DNA of 5,300 bases from Deltaproteobacteria bacterium (lineage in GTDB: Bacteria; Desulfobacterota; Desulfomonilia; UBA1062): the NCBI GenBank assembly GCA_003643935.1, contig QMLJ01000111.1, forward strand, positions 1-5,300. Direction: 5' to 3'. The position numbers were made by a program, and so were the translations under genes. Under the pieces are notes generated by a model that saw only the letters and a program-made list of their open reading frames with translations, was not told where the DNA came from and searched no databases. Below, piece by piece: positions 1-5,300 of the stretch (positions within the stretch are counted from its first letter, which is position 1; each line of letters begins with the position of its first letter).

Positions 1-385
1 GATAATAAAGGAGATTATTGCCAAGACAGAGACAACCATTGAGATAGATGACTCAGGCAAGGTTGACATTTTTTCTCCTGACAAGGAGAAGGCGCTTTTG
101 GCCATCCGCATGATAAACGATCTCACAGAAGAGGTGCAACTCGGGCATGTTTATGTTGGGAAGGTCGCCAAGGTAACGAATTATGGTGCCTTCGTTGATA
201 TCTTGCCAGGCGCCTCGGGCCTAGTTCATATATCCCAGTTGGCCAAGGAAAGGGTTCAAAATGTGCGTGATGTGGTTAAAGAGGGAGACGAGATACTGGT
301 TAAGGTCATTGGCATTGACAAGGACGGCAAGATAAGGCTAAGCCGCAAGGAAGCCCTTGACCAGGCTCTTAAGGGCCAGAGATGA
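1..385 (+). CDS. pnp: Polyribonucleotide nucleotidyltransferase (PNPase), C-terminal part only
   Basis: PNPase is a cytoplasmic 3'-to-5' phosphorolytic exoribonuclease that degrades mRNA and, in many bacteria, works with a degradosome. Only about the last 127 residues are present; the reading frame is open from base 2 and the start lies outside the window. The first residues (IIKEIIAKTETTIEIDDSGKV) match the KH RNA-binding domain just after its GxxG loop, which is cut off. Then a classical S1 domain follows, with the signature 'KVTNYGAFVDI', 'GLVHISQL' and 'GKIRLSRKEAL'. The protein stops soon after S1 (ending LKGQR), so there is no long acidic or proline-rich tail as in some PNPases. The TGA stop at 383-385 overlaps the ATG of the following peptidase gene. 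The KH-S1 order at a C-terminus, directly before an M16 peptidase gene, makes PNPase much more likely than another S1 protein. Confidence 0.95.
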   Translation, partial: IIKEIIAKTETTIEIDDSGKVDIFSPDKEKALLAIRMINDLTEEVQLGHVYVGKVAKVTNYGAFVDILPGASGLVHISQLAKERVQNVRDVVKEGDEILVKVIGIDKDGKIRLSRKEALDQALKGQR

Positions 386-1638
386 CAGAGAAAACTGTCT
401 TGCCCAATGGTGTAAGAATAGTTTCAGAAGATATCCCCGATGTTCGCTCTGTTGCCATTGGTATATGGGTGGGAGCAGGCTCTAGAAAGGATCCAACGGG
501 TAAGGAAGGCCTTGCCCATTTTACTGAACACATGATGTTCAAGGGGACAGATACCAGGTCTGCCTTTGACATAGCCAGTGGTATCGATGCCCTTGGCGGT
601 GTACTAAATGCCCATACCGCCAAAGAATACACGGCTTATTATGTAAAGGTCCTGGACGAGCACATAGACAAAGCAGCCGATATACTCGAGGATCTTTTCT
701 TAAACTCCAAATTTCCAGAAGAAGAGATAGAGAAGGAAAAGCAGGTGGTTCTGCAGGAAATCAGGATGTCAGAAGACTCTCCTGATGAACATATCTCTGA
801 CCTTTTTGCAAGGGCGTTTTTCAGGGGAAGCTCGTTGAGCTCTCCCATACTGGGGACAGGAGATACTCTGAGATCTTTTACTAGGCAGGACATACTTGAT
901 TTTATCTCAAGCACGTATACGCCGGGATCCATAGTGGTAGTAGGCGCTGGTAATATAAGGCATACTAAGCTTGTTGACATGACTGCAGAAAGGTTCGGCT
1001 CTTTGAAAAAAGAGCAGTTAGGTGAAAGTCCCCTTATAGAAAAGCTCGCGGGAGGTGGAAATCTTGTGGTACAGAAGGACCTTGAACAAGTTCATCTGAC
1101 TATAGGTACCAAGGGGCCTTCCATGAAAGACGATCAGAGATGGGCTTACATAGTGTTGAACACCATATTTGGTGGAGGTATGAGCTCCATGCTTTTCCAG
1201 GAGGCAAGAGAGCGTCTGGGATTGGTTTATTCTATATATTCATACATATACAGCTATAATGACTGCGGGGCAATGGCCGTCTACGCGGCAACTACGCCGG
1301 AACAGCTAGAATCCACCCTAAATGTTGTGGGGGAGCAGATACAGCGCCTTAAAAAGGGAGAATTCGGAGGCATGACCCTGGATGACATCAAGGCCCAGAT
1401 AAAGGGTCACTTGTTGCTTTCAAGGGAAAGCACAGAGAGCAGGATGGCCTCCATAGGCAAGAACGAATTGTATTATGGCAGGGATGTGCCGGTGGATGAA
1501 ATGCTGGAAAAGATAAACATGGTTAGTGCAGATGATCTTGTTAGACTTGCGCAAGAAATATTTGCCAGGGGGAAAATGACCTTTGTTGCCCTTGGAAAGG
1601 TAATGGATAAAAAGGAGTACCTTTCATCTATTCTATGA
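382..1638 (+). CDS. M16B-family zinc metallopeptidase (processing-peptidase-like, MlpA/YmxG type)
   Basis: This is a complete 418-residue protein of the M16 (pitrilysin/insulinase) family, subfamily B size. It has the inverted zinc motif HxxEH at residues 46-50 (HFTEH), and E126 in 'VVLQEIRM' lies 75 residues after H50, the spacing expected for the third zinc ligand, so the active site looks intact. The second, non-catalytic half shows the glycine-rich 'FGGGMSSMLFQEARERLGLVYS' region at about residues 263-284, with the Arg/Tyr pair typical of the family. No signal peptide or membrane segment is visible, so it probably acts in the cytoplasm on small unfolded peptides. The exact substrate is unknown. 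The ATG at 382 overlaps the pnp stop (ATGA) and AAGGG at 371-375 gives a ribosome site 6 nt upstream, implying translational coupling. In Bacillus the homologue also lies near pnpA. The 3' end overlaps the PilZ gene on the other strand by 11 bp. Confidence 0.93.
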   Translation: MTEKTVLPNGVRIVSEDIPDVRSVAIGIWVGAGSRKDPTGKEGLAHFTEHMMFKGTDTRSAFDIASGIDALGGVLNAHTAKEYTAYYVKVLDEHIDKAADILEDLFLNSKFPEEEIEKEKQVVLQEIRMSEDSPDEHISDLFARAFFRGSSLSSPILGTGDTLRSFTRQDILDFISSTYTPGSIVVVGAGNIRHTKLVDMTAERFGSLKKEQLGESPLIEKLAGGGNLVVQKDLEQVHLTIGTKGPSMKDDQRWAYIVLNTIFGGGMSSMLFQEARERLGLVYSIYSYIYSYNDCGAMAVYAATTPEQLESTLNVVGEQIQRLKKGEFGGMTLDDIKAQIKGHLLLSRESTESRMASIGKNELYYGRDVPVDEMLEKINMVSADDLVRLAQEIFARGKMTFVALGKVMDKKEYLSSIL

Positions 1639-2008
1639 TGTTGCCCTTGGTCCTGTCCTGGAAGTAGTTCCTTATGTTAAAGATGCCCCCCGCGTTGACA
1701 TGTTGAGTAAAGATAGCCTTCCACGATTCTCTTCTTTGCTTTGAGATGTAAACACCTAGCTGGTATGATGAGCCAGAGACAGTATACCACTTGACTGACC
1801 CTTCGACCATCGAATCCATGGTCTCTATGGTTACACTTTTGTGCAGGATTTCAAAAATATCAACAGGCAAATTTTGTATGGGTATTTCCAGGCAAAGACC
1901 TTCTTTTGATATGTCTTTTGTTATGCAGGATATCTTGGCTGTCGAGATATGCAGGGTAACAGGTATTGGTTTCGCTAAGCGTTTGAAGTGGCGCCTTTCA
2001 AGTGACAA
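1628..2008 (-). CDS. PilZ-domain protein, probable c-di-GMP receptor
   Basis: This is a small 126-residue protein with a single PilZ domain. The N-terminus has RxxxR (R6-HFK-R10) and the next strand has D32-x-S34-x-x-G37 (DISKEG), the two motifs that bind c-di-GMP in PilZ proteins. A later 'VKWY...YQLGVYI' segment (about 72-88) matches the end of the beta barrel. The last 35 or so residues are a charged extension of unclear role. No membrane segment or output domain is present, so it would act as a soluble adaptor; the partner cannot be told. The start is TTG at 2006-2008, chosen because AGGAG (plus-strand CTCCT, 2016-2020) sits 7 nt upstream and because this start gives the usual 'ERRxFxR' beginning. 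Codon use resembles that of its neighbours. It converges on the M16 gene (11-bp overlap) and diverges from truA. Motif evidence is strong for the family; c-di-GMP binding itself is inferred. Confidence 0.88.
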   Translation of the reverse strand: MSLERRHFKRLAKPIPVTLHISTAKISCITKDISKEGLCLEIPIQNLPVDIFEILHKSVTIETMDSMVEGSVKWYTVSGSSYQLGVYISKQRRESWKAIFTQHVNAGGIFNIRNYFQDRTKGNIIE

Positions 2009-2061
2009 CTGTTTTCTCCTTATGCCTTGATATCTTCGCTATAACTTGGTAAGCAAAAAGG
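2009..2061. promoter_or_regulatory. Divergent intergenic region, likely promoters for the PilZ gene (minus) and truA-rml operon (plus)
   Basis: This is the only non-coding gap between head-to-head genes in the window, so any promoters in it would serve both directions. On the plus strand TATAAC (2040-2045) resembles a -10 box, and TTGATA (2027-2032) resembles a -35 box, but the two are too close together to pair. Neither has a good partner: the position 17 bp upstream of TATAAC is not -35-like. On the minus strand TTGCTT (plus 2049-2054) is a weak -35 candidate without a convincing -10. The position supports regulatory function; the individual boxes are guesses. No clear operator palindrome or riboswitch fits in the 53 bp. 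Confidence 0.35.
2016..2020 (-). promoter_or_regulatory. Ribosome binding site that fixes the TTG start of the PilZ gene
   Basis: On the minus strand the sequence reads AGGAG, then a 7-nt spacer, then TTG. No ATG or GTG start with comparable spacing is visible nearby, so this site decides the start of the PilZ gene. Confidence 0.75.
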
Positions 2062-2805
2062 ATGCCAGTGTTAAGAAATATAAAGTTGACAATTTCATAT
2101 GATGGTAGCGATTTTAGAGGTTGGCAGTATCAGCAAGGTTGCAGGACAGTACAAGGGGTTCTCGAGGATGCTCTGGGTAAGATTATGCCTCATTATTCTG
2201 GGCTTGTATCGGCGGGGAGGACAGATTCCGGAGTGCATGCCCTGGGACAGGTCGTTAACTTTTTTACCAGGTCCTCAATGGATACAGGTGTTATAAAAAA
2301 GGCATTGAACTCGGTGCTTCCTGGTGATGTATACGTGCGTTCTGCCGAGGATGTTGAACTAGGTTTCCATGCCAGATTTATGGCGAAGTCAAAGACGTAT
2401 GTCTATATTATTGACACAACACAAGACATAAGCCCTTTTGTAAGAAAATATGCCTTGCAAGTATCATACAGGCTTGATATCCGTGGCATGGAAGCAGCTG
2501 CACAGGAGCTTGAGGGTGAACATGATTTCTCGTCTTTTATGGGCTCAGGATCATCTGTAAAGACAGTGCAAAGGAAGGTATTTCTCTCAAGAATGTTTGT
2601 GAAAGGTGGAAGGATCTATTATATAATACAGGGGAATGGATTCTTAAGGCATATGGTAAGAAACATAGTGGGTACTCTGATCCTGGTTGGGCGAGAAAAG
2701 ATTGATCCTGCCGAGATAGTGGAAATACTGAATGCGAAGGACAGAAAAAAGGCAGGGCCAACTGCTCCGTCACAGGGATTGTACCTGGTGGGAGTAAATT
2801 ATTAG
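2062..2805 (+). CDS. truA: tRNA pseudouridine(38-40) synthase TruA
   Basis: TruA converts uridines at positions 38-40 in the anticodon arm of many tRNAs to pseudouridine in the cytoplasm. The 247-residue length is normal for the family. Hallmarks are visible in order: N-terminal 'KLTISYDGSDFRGWQ' (8-22), the catalytic loop GRTDSGVHA with nucleophile Asp55, 'HARFMAKSKTYVY' containing the conserved Tyr113, and the C-terminal 'FLRHMVRNIVG' (194-204). The ATG at 2062 is used here. The alternative GTG at 2068 (two codons later) has an AAGGA sequence 5 nt upstream, whereas for the ATG the purine-rich stretch lies directly against the start codon, so the real start could be the GTG. The stop codon TAG (2803-2805) is embedded in the ribosome site of the next gene, suggesting that truA is cotranscribed and translationally linked with the dTDP-sugar genes behind it. 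Confidence 0.96.
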   Translation: MPVLRNIKLTISYDGSDFRGWQYQQGCRTVQGVLEDALGKIMPHYSGLVSAGRTDSGVHALGQVVNFFTRSSMDTGVIKKALNSVLPGDVYVRSAEDVELGFHARFMAKSKTYVYIIDTTQDISPFVRKYALQVSYRLDIRGMEAAAQELEGEHDFSSFMGSGSSVKTVQRKVFLSRMFVKGGRIYYIIQGNGFLRHMVRNIVGTLILVGREKIDPAEIVEILNAKDRKKAGPTAPSQGLYLVGVNY

Positions 2806-2810
2806 GAGGT
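2804..2810 (+). promoter_or_regulatory. Strong Shine-Dalgarno of rfbA, overlapping the truA stop
   Basis: AGGAGGT is a near-perfect Shine-Dalgarno sequence, 4 nt before the ATG at 2815. It shares bases with the truA TAG stop and with the GTG at 2809-2811, which rules that GTG out as the start and places rfbA translation at 2815. Confidence 0.85.
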
Positions 2811-2814
2811 GTAC

Positions 2815-3546
2815 ATGAGAGGTGTGGTTCTTGCTGGAGGTCTTGGCACAAGGCTGTATCCTTTGACGAAGGTCACTAACAAGCATCTTTTGCCGGTATA
2901 TAACAAGCCCATGATATATTATCCCATAGAGACCCTTACCAATGCCGGTATCGAGGATATACTCGTGGTAACCGGGGGGAATAATGCCGGCGATTTCTTA
3001 AGGTTGTTGGGTAACGGAAAGGCCTTTGGCCTCAAGCGGCTACATTACGCGTACCAGGAGGGCGAGGGCGGTATAGCCGAGGCCCTTGGCCTTGCAGAGG
3101 CCTTTGCAGAAGGACATCCCATCTGCGTGGTGCTGGGTGATAATATTATTGAAAAGAACATAGTAAAGGCAGTGGAGGAGTACCTGCAGCAGGGTAGCGG
3201 CGCAAGAATCTTGCTCAAGGAGGTGGAGGATCCGCGCAGATTTGGTGTGCCAGAGATTGATGGTGAGAGGATCGTGCGTATAGAAGAAAAACCTGGGCAT
3301 CCAAAGAGCAACTATGCAGTGACCGGTATTTACATGTACGATGCAAGGGTTTTTGACATTATAAAGGGCCTGAGCCCATCTGAAAGGGGAGAGCTTGAGA
3401 TAACAGACGTGAACAATGCATACATAGAGATGTCCGAGATGCAATGGTCTGTGCTGGATGGCTGGTGGACAGATGCAGGTACCATAGACAGTCTTCTTAA
3501 CGCCTGTAACCTTGTGGCCAAGACAGGCGCAAACAATCTAGATTAG
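2815..3546 (+). CDS. rfbA: Glucose-1-phosphate thymidylyltransferase, short form (RmlA/RfbA)
   Basis: RmlA joins dTTP and glucose-1-phosphate to give dTDP-glucose and pyrophosphate, the first step toward dTDP-L-rhamnose and related sugars. With the ATG at 2815 the protein has 243 residues. Visible motifs are the nucleotide-binding GGLGTRL (8-14), 'TNKHLLPVYNKPMIYYP' with Lys23, the metal-site LGDN with Asp109 (107-110), EEKP (157-160), 'YAVTGIYMYD', 'GELEITDVNNAY' and 'WWTDAGT' with Asp220. All core catalytic positions appear present. The usual enterobacterial enzyme is about 290 residues; this one ends shortly after the catalytic core and lacks the C-terminal helical extension. Short forms of this kind are known (for example in Bacillus anthracis), so it is probably functional rather than truncated. 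A GTG at 2809 in the same frame lies within the ribosome site and was rejected. rfbB follows after 49 bp. Specificity for dTTP is inferred from the neighbours. Confidence 0.93.
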   Translation: MRGVVLAGGLGTRLYPLTKVTNKHLLPVYNKPMIYYPIETLTNAGIEDILVVTGGNNAGDFLRLLGNGKAFGLKRLHYAYQEGEGGIAEALGLAEAFAEGHPICVVLGDNIIEKNIVKAVEEYLQQGSGARILLKEVEDPRRFGVPEIDGERIVRIEEKPGHPKSNYAVTGIYMYDARVFDIIKGLSPSERGELEITDVNNAYIEMSEMQWSVLDGWWTDAGTIDSLLNACNLVAKTGANNLD

Positions 3547-3595
3547 GTAAGGATCTGTTTTAACCTGAAAGGGGTTATCTGGAGATAGGGGTTTT

Positions 3596-4615
3596 ATGAT
3601 GAAGGTTTTGATAACAGGTGGATGTGGGTTTATAGGTAGCAACCTTGTAAGGTATTGCCTTGAGAGATACAGGGACTGGGAGGTTATAAACCTGGATCTT
3701 CTAACGTACGCAGGCAATCTTGAGAACACGGATGGTCTGGAAGATGCCTACCCCGGCAGGTATACCTTTGTAAGGGGAGACATAGCTGATCGCCACCTTG
3801 TATCTGACCTTTTCGGCCAGTTCAGAATAGACCTGGTATTCAACCTGGCAGCCGAGTCTCACGTAGACAGGAGCATAGAGGATGCTAGCGCCTTTATAAG
3901 GACAAACGTGGTGGGCACGCAAGTATTGCTGGATGAAGCCCTGAGGCATGGAACAAGACGCTTTGTGCAGATATCTACAGACGAAGTATACGGCAGCCTT
4001 GGTAGAGATGGAAGATTTACAGAAGACCTTCCCTTGGAACCTAACAGCCCGTACTCAGCATCTAAGGCCGCAGCAGATCTCCTGGTCAGGGCTTACATAA
4101 AAACGCACGGTATGGATGCAATAATAACTAGATGCTCGAATAATTACGGGCCGTATCAGTTTCCAGAGAAACTGATACCGCTTATGGTTATAAATGCTTA
4201 TAATAACAAGGAATTGCCCGTATACGGTGATGGCAAGAATGTAAGGGACTGGATACACGTGATAGACCATTGCAGGGGAATATGCATGGTTGCCCTGGAC
4301 GGGAGGCAGGGCGAGGTCTATAACATGGGTGGAGGGGCAGAAAAGGAGAACATAGAGATAGTCCGGGCCATACTTGATTACCTAGGCAAGGACGAAGGAC
4401 TAGTTCGTTTTGTCAAGGACAGGCCTGGGCATGATTTCAGGTATGCGATGGACTTTTCAAAGATAGAGAGAGAGCTTGGATGGCGTCCACAGATAGATTT
4501 TGACGATGGTCTTAAGTCAACCGTAGATTGGTATATTGGTCATAAATCGTGGTGGGAAAAGATCGTATCGGGAGAATACATGAGATATTACGAAAGGATG
4601 TATGGTAATAGATGA
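3596..4615 (+). CDS. rfbB: dTDP-glucose 4,6-dehydratase (RmlB/RfbB)
   Basis: RmlB is an NAD-dependent extended short-chain dehydrogenase that converts dTDP-glucose to dTDP-4-keto-6-deoxyglucose, the second step of the pathway. The full length of 339 residues is typical. Seen in order: the Rossmann GGCGFIG (8-14), 'NLAAESHVDRSI', the catalytic STDEVYG (127-133, with the Thr-Asp-Glu of the dehydratase), YSASK (Tyr153/Lys157), 'NNYGPYQFPEKLIPL', and the C-terminal 'DRPGHDFRYAMD' and 'LGW' segments that mark RmlB rather than a general sugar epimerase. Two ATGs lie in tandem at 3596 and 3599; the family usually begins 'MKxLxTGG', so the second is just as likely. GGAG (3581-3584) and AGGGG (3587-3591) precede them. 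The 49-bp gap after rfbA shows no terminator. The stop overlaps the rfbD start as ATGA. Confidence 0.97.
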   Translation: MMKVLITGGCGFIGSNLVRYCLERYRDWEVINLDLLTYAGNLENTDGLEDAYPGRYTFVRGDIADRHLVSDLFGQFRIDLVFNLAAESHVDRSIEDASAFIRTNVVGTQVLLDEALRHGTRRFVQISTDEVYGSLGRDGRFTEDLPLEPNSPYSASKAAADLLVRAYIKTHGMDAIITRCSNNYGPYQFPEKLIPLMVINAYNNKELPVYGDGKNVRDWIHVIDHCRGICMVALDGRQGEVYNMGGGAEKENIEIVRAILDYLGKDEGLVRFVKDRPGHDFRYAMDFSKIERELGWRPQIDFDDGLKSTVDWYIGHKSWWEKIVSGEYMRYYERMYGNR

Positions 4616-5300
4616 GGTTTGTCGTAACCGGTGCAGGCGGACTTGCTGGTAAAGAAGTTTTAGCAGTGCTTGCAAAAGCAGGCCACGAGGTGATACCGAA
4701 AACACATAAAGATCTTGATATTACAGATGCCGAGGGCTTAAAAAGACTTTTTGCGCAGAGCATGCCCGAGTGGGTGGTAAACTTAGCTGCCTATACAAAT
4801 GTGGATGCCTGCGAGGATCATGAAGCAATTGCATATAGTATAAATGCCAAGGCCCCTGGAATCATGGCCCGGCTATGCAGGGAGAGAGGCATAAGGCTCT
4901 GCCACATAAGTACGGATTATGTCTTTGACGGTAAAAAAGCTAGTCCTTATACTGAGGATGATACCCCTAACCCGTTGAGCGTTTATGGCAAGAGCAAACT
5001 TTATGGAGAAAGAGAGATAGAGAGGAATTTAGGTCAATACCTGATAATCAGGACACAGTGGCTTTTCGGCCCTGGTGGGGCCAATTTTGTGGAGAACATA
5101 ATAAACCTGGCCAGGGAGAAGGATGTGCTCGAGGTTGTTGATGATCAGAGGGGTTGCCCCACGTATTCAAGAGACCTGGCATCTGCCTTGCTTGTCCTTA
5201 TCGAGATGGGTGCGACAGGTATTTACAATGTGTCTTGCAGTGGAGATACCACGTGGTTCGGACTGGCCAAGAAGGCTATTGAGTATGCAGGTCTTGATAC
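4612..5300 (+). CDS. rfbD: dTDP-4-dehydrorhamnose reductase (RmlD/RfbD), 3' end outside window
   Basis: RmlD reduces dTDP-4-keto-L-rhamnose to dTDP-L-rhamnose with NAD(P)H, the last step of the pathway. The frame opens at ATG 4612, overlapping the rfbB stop by 4 nt, and stays open for 229 codons to the window edge; about 50-60 residues should be missing compared with a usual length near 285. Motifs: Rossmann GAGGLAG (7-13), 'VVNLAAYTNVDACE' (55-68), STDYVFDG (100-107), YGKSK with Tyr125/Lys129, 'RTQWLFGPGGANFV', and 'VVDDQRGCPTYSRDLA', all characteristic of RmlD. No RBS separate from the rfbB coding sequence is needed, since the ATGA overlap implies reinitiation, though GAAAGGATG upstream (about 4591-4599) could help. 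The epimerase RmlC that makes its substrate is not seen and may lie downstream. Some RmlD relatives reduce other nucleotide sugars, but the rfbA-rfbB context favours rhamnose. Confidence 0.94.
   Translation, partial: MRFVVTGAGGLAGKEVLAVLAKAGHEVIPKTHKDLDITDAEGLKRLFAQSMPEWVVNLAAYTNVDACEDHEAIAYSINAKAPGIMARLCRERGIRLCHISTDYVFDGKKASPYTEDDTPNPLSVYGKSKLYGEREIERNLGQYLIIRTQWLFGPGGANFVENIINLAREKDVLEVVDDQRGCPTYSRDLASALLVLIEMGATGIYNVSCSGDTTWFGLAKKAIEYAGLD

Noticed and set aside
1610..1625. Small hairpin AAAGG-agta-CCTTT near the end of the M16 gene, considered as a terminator
   Set aside because: The stem is only 5 bp with two GC pairs, it lies inside the coding sequence, and no T-tract follows on either strand.
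1584..1650. 12-nt direct repeat TGTTGCCCTTGG at 1584-1595 and 1639-1650 flanking the M16 stop
   Set aside because: A 12-mer repeat is expected about once by chance in a window of this size, the first copy is ordinary coding sequence, and there is no inserted element between the copies.
1791..2030. Plus-strand 79-codon frame opposite the PilZ gene
   Set aside because: The minus-strand PilZ frame carries family motifs and a good ribosome site; the plus-strand frame has neither.
3040..3444. Antisense open frame of 134 codons across rfbA (and shorter ones at 2537-2851 and 639-980)
   Set aside because: They are composition shadows of well-supported genes; the proteins are Cys/Ser/His-rich without recognisable motifs, and no ribosome site supports them.
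3547..3595. Inverted repeat TAACC-7 nt-GGTTA in the rfbA-rfbB gap, considered as a terminator or regulatory hairpin
   Set aside because: The stem is 5 bp and AT-rich, no T-run follows, and the gap is short between genes of one pathway, so read-through is expected.
1..5300. Search for CRISPR arrays, tRNA or rRNA genes, insertion sequences, attachment sites and tandem repeats
   Set aside because: None found by reading. Coding density is high, gaps never exceed about 55 bp, and every long frame is explained by a known family, so I do not claim a hidden novel system.

Overview
The window is an ordinary-looking bacterial chromosomal segment, with no sign of a plasmid, phage or mobile element. Base composition is moderate by eye. 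Isoleucine is very often ATA and arginine is mostly AGG/AGA in all genes, including the one on the minus strand, so the whole stretch looks native to one genome. That codon style, together with a pnp - M16 peptidase pair and a truA-led dTDP-sugar operon, suggests a thermophilic or anaerobic lineage such as Synergistota or a deep-branching Firmicute. This placement is an inference from style; no marker in the window fixes the taxon.

Layout, left to right. (1) Positions 1-385 hold the 3' end of pnp (PNPase: end of the KH domain plus the S1 domain). (2) Positions 382-1638 hold a complete M16B zinc metallopeptidase, coupled to pnp by an ATGA overlap. (3) Positions 1628-2008 hold, on the minus strand, a small PilZ-domain protein with both c-di-GMP-binding motifs intact; its stop lies inside the 3' end of the peptidase gene. 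(4) A 53-bp divergent gap, 2009-2061, separates it from (5) truA (2062-2805, tRNA pseudouridine synthase I). truA leads a plus-strand run into (6) a short-form rmlA/rfbA (2815-3546), (7) rmlB/rfbB (3596-4615) and (8) rmlD/rfbD (4612 to the window edge, incomplete).

How the genes fit together. RmlA, RmlB and RmlD make three of the four steps from glucose-1-phosphate to dTDP-L-rhamnose; the RmlC epimerase is not in the window. The product normally feeds cell-surface polysaccharide. PNPase and TruA are RNA housekeeping enzymes. The PilZ protein is a likely c-di-GMP effector and sits head-to-head with the operon that carries the sugar genes.

I see no undescribed multi-gene system here. The points most worth a second look are the PilZ gene lodged on the opposite strand between two housekeeping/sugar blocks, the short RmlA, the truA-rml operon arrangement, and two start-codon decisions.
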